24,496 nt of DNA from a virus. The first letter of the stretch is position 1; every line of letters begins with the position of its first letter. This document shows positions 12,903 through 19,027 of the stretch, piece after piece. A program made the position numbers and the translations under genes. The notes under the pieces are model-generated. The model did no database searches. It saw only the letters and a program-made list of their open reading frames with translations, and had not been told where the DNA came from. The DNA is taken from the IMG/VR virus record IMGVR_UViG_3300001533_002177, positions 1-24,496 of that record; one strand, given 5' to 3'.

Positions 12903-13368
12903 GGATGACCTCCGGGAGTATTTGTTTGGCGAGTTGAGTGTCGCCATTCATTTCTCCCGCTTAGAGGCGCATGCCAGCGCTCCTGGTATCCCCGACCTGG
13001 CCTACACACTCCAGGGGGTGAATGGTTTTCTAGAGTTGAAGTATGGCGACAAGAAAAGAGCACCAAAAGTGCGCCCCACCCAGTATGCCTGGATGCGACA
13101 AAACGTAAGGTTCGGGGGCGGCAACCCGCTGATACTGGTGGCGATCAGGGGCAGCGAGGCCACCAAATTCAGACTTATCCACGGCTCCTACATCGAGCTG
13201 TTAACACAGAACCCAGGGGTAAAACCATGGCTGACAACACCGGCTCAGGAATGGACCGACCAGATTTGCTGGCCCGAATTTCTGGCAACTTTATTCCGCC
13301 CTCAGAATCTCCTCGTCAACCTCCAGGGGGCAAAAAGCACGACAAGGGTAAAGACCGGTGGGACTTGA
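12889..13368 (+). CDS. VRR-NUC type nuclease within the Z cassette, 159 aa
   Basis: This is a PD-(D/E)XK-fold nuclease of the VRR-NUC group, a family related to Holliday-junction and structure-specific endonucleases. The signature is visible: GIPDL (D36), FLELKYG (E49, K51) and a TQ pair (Q65 in RPTQYAWMR). The ATG at 12889 overlaps the last 14 bases of datZ. The C-terminal 47 codons overlap the start of the next gene in another frame for 142 bases, unusually long for this genome. If the family's usual size of about 100-120 residues holds, this tail is an extension. Its role is unknown: branched-DNA resolution, recombination, or degradation of unmodified host DNA are possible. A role in the Z pathway is suggested only by its position. 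Confidence 0.8.
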   Translation: MISSEDDLREYLFGELSVAIHFSRLEAHASAPGIPDLAYTLQGVNGFLELKYGDKKRAPKVRPTQYAWMRQNVRFGGGNPLILVAIRGSEATKFRLIHGSYIELLTQNPGVKPWLTTPAQEWTDQICWPEFLATLFRPQNLLVNLQGAKSTTRVKTGGT

Positions 13369-13661
13369 TCCCGTGGCCGGAACTGCAAGCGGTGGTAAAG
13401 GTTATCTCGCACGGCGCTGCCAAATACGGCGACAGTAATTGGCAGCATGTCCCCGATGGCCCCGAGCGTTACTTCGCCGCCGCCATGCGCCACATCACCG
13501 CATGGCGCAACGGTGAAGAATATGACCCGGAATCCGGTCTGCCTCACCTGGCGCACGCTGTCTGCTCTACCCTGTTCCTGATGGCCCTGGACAAAGGGTT
13601 GAATGCTGCGCCGGGCGAAAAGCCGAGAGAAGACTGTCAGGGGGCATTCGACTTTCTCTGA
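13227..13661 (+). CDS. mazZ: dATP/dGTP diphosphohydrolase, MazZ-type (DUF5664-like), 144 aa
   Basis: The core from residue 38 has the classic pattern of the phage dATP/dGTP diphosphohydrolase N-terminal family (formerly DUF5664): HDKGKDRWDLIPW, HGAAKYGDSNW, RYFAAAMRHITAW and YDPESGLPHLAHA, with invariant-looking Lys, Asp, Glu and His residues typical of MazG-like all-helical pyrophosphatases. In the Z pathway such an enzyme turns dGTP into dGMP, the PurZ substrate, and may also lower dATP. The N-terminal 37 residues are low-complexity and overlap the nuclease gene by 142 bases; ATG at 13251 is an alternative start, but AGGGGT before 13227 favours the longer form. It is the last gene of the rightward arm. 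The MazZ name rests on family and neighbours; the protein is not necessarily the closest relative of S-2L MazZ. Confidence 0.8.
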   Translation: MADNTGSGMDRPDLLARISGNFIPPSESPRQPPGGKKHDKGKDRWDLIPWPELQAVVKVISHGAAKYGDSNWQHVPDGPERYFAAAMRHITAWRNGEEYDPESGLPHLAHAVCSTLFLMALDKGLNAAPGEKPREDCQGAFDFL

Positions 13662-13662
13662 C

Positions 13663-13679
13663 CCGCCGGCCTCCGGCGG
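13663..13679. terminator. Short hairpin after mazZ
   Basis: CCGCCGG and CCGGCGG pair perfectly over 7 bp around CCT, starting 2 bases after the mazZ stop. It slightly overlaps the larger hairpin at 13678, so the two compete. Confidence 0.5.
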
Positions 13680-13728
13680 CTCTGGCCGCCGACCCGCTAC
13701 TACCATAGCGGGTCAGCGGCCAGAGGCC
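13678..13728. terminator. Long imperfect hairpin between convergent arms
   Basis: GGCTCTGGCCGCCGACCCGCT (13678-13698) pairs with 13707-13728 around ACTACCAT, with one bulge and one weak pair, giving about 20 bp of stem. It lies between the rightward and leftward arms and probably blocks transcription from both sides. Confidence 0.7.
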
Positions 13729-13763
13729 GAGGACAGGGCGCGGGCGCGGCTCCCGACCGGGCA

Positions 13764-13799
13764 GAGACCCCGACTGAGACCCCGACTGAGACCCAGTCT
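13764..13799. repeat. 12-bp tandem repeats, 3 units
   Basis: GAGACCCCGACT occurs twice in tandem (13764-13787), followed by a variant GAGACCCAGTCT (13788-13799), in the non-coding gap between the two arms, just past the end of the leftward genes. No gene is seen at 13662-13802. Confidence 0.8.
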
Positions 13800-13802
13800 G
13801 GC

Positions 13803-14381
13803 CTACTCCCCGGAGCCGTAACCGGCACCCGCCTCTGCACCCGCCTCTCTGCCCAATCTCGGCATCAGTATGTCAGAAACGTTCGGCAGCGGAAAATATG
13901 CTATCGGGGCATTGCGCTGCGCAAGGTAACCACCGGAAACCATCGGCCCCGCCAAAAGCCGCGCCATACCCAATGGGCCAGCAATCGTCTGGACTGCCTG
14001 GCCGGTCGGGGTTCCGGAGTTCGGTACCGGGTTACGTCCATAGTTCGCGGCAATCGATAGATCGTTGATGGGCGTGCCGGGCACCACGTGTTTTCCGCCG
14101 CGGCGGCGGTAGTTGTAGAAAACAGTAGGCCGGAAGTCGCCAGCGCTAATGGCCTTCGACCGCTCTATGTCCCGGAGATTGCGCCACCTCGTGCGGGCCT
14201 CTACCAACTCCGGCAGATCGCCGAAAGCTTTATTGAACTCATAATCCAGCGCGTCGCGGGCAGCGTAAAGGACGCGCTCCGTTGCCGGGTCAGTTGTGCC
14301 CCTGGCCAATGACGCGAGATCGGACACGGTCTGCTGGTAATCGGACACCGTCATATACTGCTGCTCGCCCTTAGCCCGCAA
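13803..14381 (-). CDS. C-terminal part of a split internal virion protein
   Basis: This reading frame has no convincing own start (TTG at 14381) and stays open upstream to 14522, overlapping the end of the gene at 14477-15295 by 43 bases in the -1 frame. Translated through, the joined segment reads FPITSSYYQALDQIERRLSEG, a normal protein sequence, so the two frames probably encode one protein of about 497 residues. The part here is helical at first (MTVSDYQQTVSDLASLARG, residues 10-28), then has a Gly- and Pro-rich region and ends in an Ala/Gly-rich tail. It is the last gene of the leftward arm, where podovirus-like phages often place internal or ejection proteins. Either a -1 shift, a sequencing error or a true mutation separates the halves. 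Confidence 0.7.
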   Translation of the reverse strand: MRAKGEQQYMTVSDYQQTVSDLASLARGTTDPATERVLYAARDALDYEFNKAFGDLPELVEARTRWRNLRDIERSKAISAGDFRPTVFYNYRRRGGKHVVPGTPINDLSIAANYGRNPVPNSGTPTGQAVQTIAGPLGMARLLAGPMVSGGYLAQRNAPIAYFPLPNVSDILMPRLGREAGAEAGAGYGSGE

Positions 14382-14476
14382 CCGGTCTAGAGCTGTTGAT
14401 GCCGAGCTTGAGTCGAGACGAATGCCCTCTGATAGTCTTCTCTCGATTTGGTCAAGGGCCTGGTAGTAAGAACTCG

Positions 14477-15295
14477 TTATCGGAAAAGACTGGGTCTCTC
14501 TGCCAGAATATCGTCTGTGATCTTATCGGAGCCTTCCAAGCCGATTGCCCTTCGCGCTATTCTGTTCGATACTTCTTGGTTGGGGCGGTCGATCCTTTCG
14601 GTAAAGGGGCCGGACATGAATGGATCGCGCGACGCCGCAGCCTCGAATTGCTGGAGCTGAGGGTCCAGCGCTATTGTCGCCGGGGTATGCCGGTACCCCA
14701 AATCTCTAGCCTTCCTTAGTTGCTCGCGATGCGCCGGGGTCATGATCTCCGGCGTGCTGGGCGGACCGAATGCAAGACGGCCACCGAGGCGCGCAGCTTC
14801 GTTACCTAAAACCCCGGCACCAGCAGCGGCGGCTGCCCGAGCCGGGTCGCCGCCGGATTCGACATACTCTTCGCCGCCGGCCGCCGCCGCCGCGCCAGCC
14901 AAGCGGGGGGCGATTCTCGCGGCCCCGCCACCCGGAATCGCCAGCGATGGGGCGATGTTGCCTGCGCCGTAGAAGAGGGGGCGGGCTTCGCGCAACGGCT
15001 CCATCCTCGCTTCACGGGCGGCCCGCGATTCTCTAGCGATATCACCAATCTGCGAATCCGGGCCGCCCAGGCCAAATCTGTCATGCAACATCCCTATGCC
15101 CTCTGCTAAGGCTGCCACTTTGTTGGCGGCGCCCACCAAGAACGCTTGTCCGGGCGACGTGTCTTCGCGCACCTGGTTATCGCGAACTAGCTTGTAGAGC
15201 GCGCCCCTGATCCGCTCCATGACTTCGGTGTCACCGGCGGCTTCCGCGAGTTGGTACATTTCGCGAAGCCGGTCGATTTTCTTTTCATTGTCCAT
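14477..15295 (-). CDS. Internal virion/ejection-type protein, N-terminal part, 272 aa
   Basis: The N-terminus is a helical charged region (DNEKKIDRLREMYQLAEAAGD, residues 2-22). Residues about 110-175 are an Ala/Gly-rich hydrophobic stretch (IAPSLAIPGGGAARIAPRLAGA) with strong membrane-inserting character, as in proteins ejected through the host envelope. Its C-terminus runs out of frame at TAA 14479-14477, while the -1 frame continues for 225 more residues. ATG at 15295 lies one base after the stop of the previous gene. No enzyme motif is visible. The order of large repeat-bearing peptidase protein, then this protein, matches the ejection-protein block of short-tailed phages. Exact family is not recognised. 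Confidence 0.75.
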   Translation of the reverse strand: MDNEKKIDRLREMYQLAEAAGDTEVMERIRGALYKLVRDNQVREDTSPGQAFLVGAANKVAALAEGIGMLHDRFGLGGPDSQIGDIARESRAAREARMEPLREARPLFYGAGNIAPSLAIPGGGAARIAPRLAGAAAAAGGEEYVESGGDPARAAAAAGAGVLGNEAARLGGRLAFGPPSTPEIMTPAHREQLRKARDLGYRHTPATIALDPQLQQFEAAASRDPFMSGPFTERIDRPNQEVSNRIARRAIGLEGSDKITDDILAERPSLFR

Positions 15296-15296
15296 A

Positions 15297-17018
15297 TTAA
15301 AACCCCATCCGGTTCAGTTCGTCAACGACCGCGTCTCTGTCGTAGGTTCCGGGGGACTTGTAGGTCGATTCCAGCGGGGGAAGCTCAACCGCCACCGGCC
15401 CCTTCTGTATGAACTCTTCAATGGACTCTGTGCGCAGCCGCTCAAGAGTACGCGACAATGCGTCGACCTTGGCCTTTCTGATCCTGACGATATCCCGGAG
15501 AATAGCCTTGTTCATTCCCGGTGTATTGAACGCCGAAGCGTCCATCCGGCGGATCAGGTCAATCTCGTAGTTGGACACGGGGGCCAAATTTTCAATACCC
15601 AGGTTGGCCAGCGCCCGGTCCATTTCATAACGTTGTAGCTGCGCCGTTTCCGGGTTGAGAAACTGGCCCACCCGCCCACGAATCGGGCCAGACGCATTGT
15701 CAAATTCTCCCGACTCGAACCGTGCGAGCATGTCCTCGGTTGCGGACAGGGCCTCTCTGGCAACGTTGAGGGCAGCACTAACGTTGGCGGTTGTTTCAAC
15801 CTCCATTCGGCCTAGTTGAGTGCCGCGTTCGCCCGCTTGGGAGACATCCTCGGCTCTCTGCTCTATGACCTCTTGGGTACCCGCGCCCACGGGGCGGTCA
15901 AGGACCCCGCCTTCCTGGTCACGGTCACGCCGCACCGTGGCACTCCCTACTTGGCGCAATTCCCCCACCCGGCCTAGTTGAGTGCCGCGTTCACCCGCTT
16001 GGGAAACACCTTGGGTCCTCTGTTCTATGACCTCTTGGGTGCCCGCGTCCACAGGGCGGTCAAGAGGCCGGCCAAACTGGTCACGGTCACGTCGCACTGT
16101 GACGCTCCCTACTTGGCGTAGTTCTTCGCCGGGACCGCGGATAGCGCCGGTGAACGCCATTTGCAGAATATCTTCATCGCTAAGGTTGGGATACATCCGC
16201 TTCAAGAGAAGGATTTCTTGGATATTGACGGGCAACCCCCCGGCAGCGCTTCTGGCGCTGGCCATGGACAGCTCCCGATTCAGCTCCTGCTGATGAAGCA
16301 TTGACTGCTGCGCGGCCTGGAGCCCCGCCCCGAACCAGTTCCCATTTTGACCCGCGTTAAGCATTCCGGTTCCCGCGGCCATGAGTGTTTGGCCAAGGGA
16401 GAGTGGCAATTGGGCCGTGGGCGGTTGGGCCATCTGGCCCGCGAGCGGATTCGAGGGCAGGATGCCGAGCTGGATTAACTGTTGATCACTAAGGGCAGTG
16501 GGGTCAAACGTGGCATCAGGTCCATTCATGTCGGCCGCCTTTGAAGGTAGCATGTGGGGATTGATGGCCGGGTCCCCCGCGATTGGGTTTGTGCTGGCGG
16601 TGCGGGTGTCAACCCGCGGCGCGCCTTGGATCTGTGACACGACATTCTGATACCATTGGGGTGCCGAACCCATGTGGCGGTTACTGCCGCCCTTCGGGCC
16701 GGTGCCTGCTGGCGTGTGCATTGGCCAGAACGAGCCGTTGGCCCCGGAAATGTCGATGTGGAGGTGGCCCGAAGTGTCGTAGGTGATGAACCGGGCCGCG
16801 CCAAGTTCGTGGGCCTTGCGCACCAAAGCCGCTTTCTGCGCATCCGACAGATGCGAAATCTGGATGTCCGCGGCGAGCCGGCTGCCGTGCTGACCGGAGT
16901 CACCGGGCCGGTAACCGCTGTTGACCTGCAGAGGGATTCCAAGCTCCTGCGATACCCCGTTGAGGATATCCAACAGGCGCTTGTCGATGCCCTCGTATTT
17001 ACCAGTAAGACCGGCCAT
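15297..17018 (-). CDS. Virion protein with N-terminal M15-like peptidoglycan peptidase domain, 573 aa
   Basis: The first 95 residues look like a zinc D,D-peptidase of the M15 type: NSGYRPGDSGQHGSRLAADI with H44 and D51, and GHLHIDI with H85 and H87. Such domains on virion proteins cut a local hole in the cell wall during DNA entry. The remainder is a long, Gln/Leu/Ala-rich structural part (residues 100-300), then two 54-residue near-identical repeats (ELRQVGS... to ...GTQLGR; DNA period 162 bp), then helical segments. Placement between the small structural genes and the ejection-type protein supports an internal virion role. Whether the peptidase is active cannot be told. Start ATG at 17018 is one base after the previous stop. 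Confidence 0.8.
   Translation of the reverse strand: MAGLTGKYEGIDKRLLDILNGVSQELGIPLQVNSGYRPGDSGQHGSRLAADIQISHLSDAQKAALVRKAHELGAARFITYDTSGHLHIDISGANGSFWPMHTPAGTGPKGGSNRHMGSAPQWYQNVVSQIQGAPRVDTRTASTNPIAGDPAINPHMLPSKAADMNGPDATFDPTALSDQQLIQLGILPSNPLAGQMAQPPTAQLPLSLGQTLMAAGTGMLNAGQNGNWFGAGLQAAQQSMLHQQELNRELSMASARSAAGGLPVNIQEILLLKRMYPNLSDEDILQMAFTGAIRGPGEELRQVGSVTVRRDRDQFGRPLDRPVDAGTQEVIEQRTQGVSQAGERGTQLGRVGELRQVGSATVRRDRDQEGGVLDRPVGAGTQEVIEQRAEDVSQAGERGTQLGRMEVETTANVSAALNVAREALSATEDMLARFESGEFDNASGPIRGRVGQFLNPETAQLQRYEMDRALANLGIENLAPVSNYEIDLIRRMDASAFNTPGMNKAILRDIVRIRKAKVDALSRTLERLRTESIEEFIQKGPVAVELPPLESTYKSPGTYDRDAVVDELNRMGF
15808..16131 (-). repeat. Two tandem 162-bp repeats within the peptidase-bearing gene
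   Basis: Copies at 15808-15969 and 15970-16131 both begin CGGCCTAGTTGAGTGCCGCG on the plus strand and encode near-identical 54-residue units. Most differences are scattered base changes, so the duplication is not very recent. Confidence 0.9.
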
Positions 17019-17019
17019 T

Positions 17020-17334
17020 TTATGAGTTCAGGTCACGTTGTTGCAGCGGTGCGCCGGTGGTGGCGTTGGTTCCCCACTGGGGCATCTGGTACCAATTCGG
17101 GATGGCCTTCGACATGCCCGGCATCCCTTGGTATCCTTGCCCGAAAAGGTTCATCGTCTCGCCGCGCATCCAGTCCGGCATGCCCTGCTGGGTGTAAGGA
17201 TTTTGGACCGGCGTCCAGCCGATGCCACCCCAGCCGTAATCTTGGATCTGCGCCTGCGGGACCGGCTTGATTTCCGGCTGCTCTACCGGCCGGTAAACAG
17301 GTTGCCGGGGTTGCTTTCCACCACCACCACCCAT
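17020..17334 (-). CDS. Small proline/glycine-rich virion-type protein, 104 aa
   Basis: The protein starts with a glycine run (MGGGGGK), continues with a Pro/Gln/Val-rich stretch (residues 8-40) and ends with aromatic residues in GQGYQGMPGMSKAIPNWYQ. It is probably disordered and extended, as many small internal capsid or tail proteins of short-tailed phages are. No family is recognised. The ATG at 17334 has one of the clearest ribosome-binding sites here (AGGAG, 7 bases upstream), overlapping the end of the previous gene, which suggests high expression. It precedes the peptidase-bearing protein by one base. Confidence 0.65.
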   Translation of the reverse strand: MGGGGGKQPRQPVYRPVEQPEIKPVPQAQIQDYGWGGIGWTPVQNPYTQQGMPDWMRGETMNLFGQGYQGMPGMSKAIPNWYQMPQWGTNATTGAPLQQRDLNS

Positions 17335-17343
17335 TGTAATCTC

Positions 17344-18420
17344 CTAGTACATTTGCCGGCCAAGCGAGGCCGCGTGTTGACCAAAATCAAGCCCGATAGG
17401 CCGCATTGCTTGTTGTCCGCCACCGAACCAACCTTGCTGCTGCCCGTACATGCCCATTCCAGCGCCGCCGATGGCTCCCCCGAAAGCCGCCTGAAATGGA
17501 CTCTGGTAGGCCGGGTTTGGCGCGGTGCCCACGTTTGCGCCCTGAGTATAGCTTGTGCCGCTGCCGTAGTTCGTTCCAAGGGGCTGGAGGGCGTTCATTC
17601 CCTGCTGCAAGATATCAAGGCGCCGCATCGGTTCTTGATACTGGAAGTTGAAACGGTCCATGGCATCTTGAAGCGCCGCTTGCTGGTAGCCCTCAACACC
17701 TTGCCCGGCCTGGTACGCCTGCCCGGCGGCTTGCCCGAGCATACCGGCCGGCGCCCCGTAGCCTTGCTGCACGCCACCGAGCTGGCCCAGCGCGCCAAGA
17801 CGGGTTTGCAACCCCTGGCCGTAGGCGTTAAGCATCGTGCTGGCGTTGGCATTGGCAAGAGATTGCGCAGCATCCCCGACGGCTTGTCCCTGCATCAACC
17901 CCTGCCGGCTGCTGCCGAGGTTGTTGCCCGATTCGAATTGCTGGTTGATTGCTGGGAGCATGTTGCGCAGCAAACCCTCCTGCACCTGCTGCTGGTTTGC
18001 CCCCATCATGGCTTGCACGTAGGGGTTTTGCGCAACGTCCGTCATTTGTTGGCCGGACAGCTCACCATAGTTTTGGCCGGCGATCCCCGCTGCGCCCCCG
18101 GCTTGTTGTGCCCCCATCATCCAAGCCGGAATGCTGCCCATTTGGAGGGCTGTGCCGATCTGTGTTGGTGCGCTCGGGTCGACGTACGTCTGGCCGGGGA
18201 AAAAGTTTTGCGGGGTCTGGCCAAGCGTCTGAGACTGTTGCGCCAACATGCCGTACAGCGGCGTTGCCGCTTGGTTCGGCACCCACGAGCTTTGGTTTTG
18301 GCTACTGCTGGCGGACGAGCTTTGGCCGCTACTGGAGGTCGTCGGGTTTCTATTCCGCCCGAGCAGACCACCGATAGCGCCGACACCCGCCCCAATCGCT
18401 GGAAGTACCCATGCGGCCAT
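17344..18420 (-). CDS. Gln/Gly/Ala-rich internal virion protein, 358 aa
   Basis: The N-terminus is a hydrophobic glycine-zipper-like helix (WVLPAIGAGVGAIGGLLG, residues 4-21) followed by a Ser/Gln linker; the rest is rich in Gln, Gly, Ala and Met with helices such as MTDVAQNPYVQAMMGANQQQ. Such glycine-zipper plus Gln-rich proteins are common among phage ejection (DNA-transfer) proteins, which line the DNA exit or insert into the host envelope. No enzyme motif is seen. Start and previous stop overlap as TAATG (18422-18418), so it is coupled to the upstream gene. A large open frame on the opposite strand (17038-18621) is a composition shadow. Confidence 0.7.
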   Translation of the reverse strand: MAAWVLPAIGAGVGAIGGLLGRNRNPTTSSSGQSSSASSSQNQSSWVPNQAATPLYGMLAQQSQTLGQTPQNFFPGQTYVDPSAPTQIGTALQMGSIPAWMMGAQQAGGAAGIAGQNYGELSGQQMTDVAQNPYVQAMMGANQQQVQEGLLRNMLPAINQQFESGNNLGSSRQGLMQGQAVGDAAQSLANANASTMLNAYGQGLQTRLGALGQLGGVQQGYGAPAGMLGQAAGQAYQAGQGVEGYQQAALQDAMDRFNFQYQEPMRRLDILQQGMNALQPLGTNYGSGTSYTQGANVGTAPNPAYQSPFQAAFGGAIGGAGMGMYGQQQGWFGGGQQAMRPIGLDFGQHAASLGRQMY

Positions 18421-18830
18421 TATTCGATCCTCAGTTCAAAAGCCCGGCGCTCGATGGCCCCAAGCTTGCGCGCCCAACCGGGGCGCCCAGTTCCGACAAT
18501 CGCCTGTAGGTTCAGGTCTTGTGCGTATTGTATGAGTTGTTCAAGACATTCCCGCCACTGCGGCTCGGTGCCCTCGTCCGCGGCCATCGCGAGTACCTCC
18601 AACACCGCGCGCTTGGGATAGTGGGCTACGCACGTGAGGCAGGCACCAAACACTGCATCCCCGTTAACAAGCGCCCACAACGCGCTGTGGCCCTCGACGG
18701 CGCTATTGTACATCGCCGTGACCGACCAGTCGCGCTCGCCGTCCCCCTCCTTGATGGCGCGATAAAGGTACGGGGAAAGTGTATCCCAGGCACCAGGGTA
18801 TCGGGGGTCAACGCGGACAAGATTACTCAC
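18420..18830 (-). CDS. GNAT-like small phage protein, 136 aa
   Basis: The layout, with a helical N-terminus, a central GDAVFGACLTCVAHYPKRAVLEVLAM strand-like segment and a C-terminal helix and strand (LEQLIQYAQDLNLQAIVGTGRPGWARKLG), resembles a GNAT-fold acyltransferase and similar short proteins found in head or tail gene blocks of podovirus-like phages. The usual acetyl-CoA loop (Q/RxxGxG/A) is only weakly matched by VGTGRPGWAR, so activity is doubtful. The start is GTG at 18830, chosen because it overlaps the previous stop as GTGA. A structural role is possible. The fold is an inference from sequence pattern only. Confidence 0.65.
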   Translation of the reverse strand: MSNLVRVDPRYPGAWDTLSPYLYRAIKEGDGERDWSVTAMYNSAVEGHSALWALVNGDAVFGACLTCVAHYPKRAVLEVLAMAADEGTEPQWRECLEQLIQYAQDLNLQAIVGTGRPGWARKLGAIERRAFELRIE

Positions 18831-19027
18831 GTGAGGCGTACCTTTACCGCGCCCGCTGTGTGGTACAGCTCGCCGGGGAGAACCCCTGCTGCCGCGGCTT
18901 CTGCGTCATTGGCGTACTCCTTGATCTCTTGTGACAGGCCACGTTTCAGGTTCCAAAACTCTCGGTGCGCGTATTGTGACGCCGGGTCGTTCGACGGCGG
19001 AGAAGTCGGTGTCCAGACATATTTCAT
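18827..19027 (-). CDS. Small hypothetical virion-arm protein, 66 aa
   Basis: A 66-residue protein: a Pro/Ser-rich N-terminus (WTPTSPPSNDP), then a helix (YAHREFWNLKRGLSQEIKEY) and an Ala-rich end. It probably contributes to the head-tail or tail structure, but no family is recognised. The start at 19027 overlaps the stop of the tail-hub gene as ATGA; a longer in-frame reading to 19267 would run deep inside that gene and is rejected. Its own stop overlaps the next start as GTGA. Confidence 0.65.
   Translation of the reverse strand: MKYVWTPTSPPSNDPASQYAHREFWNLKRGLSQEIKEYANDAEAAAAGVLPGELYHTAGAVKVRLT

Noticed and set aside
13764-13799. 12-bp tandem repeats as a replication origin (iterons)
   Set aside because: Only two exact units and one variant are present, there is no AT-rich segment nearby, and they lie at the convergent gene ends; evidence is too thin.
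17038-18621. Long plus-strand open frame of 527 codons
   Set aside because: It is antisense to three well-packed minus-strand genes joined by start/stop overlaps. Its product is rich in Arg, Leu and Pro with no recognisable domain, as expected of GC-rich shadows.
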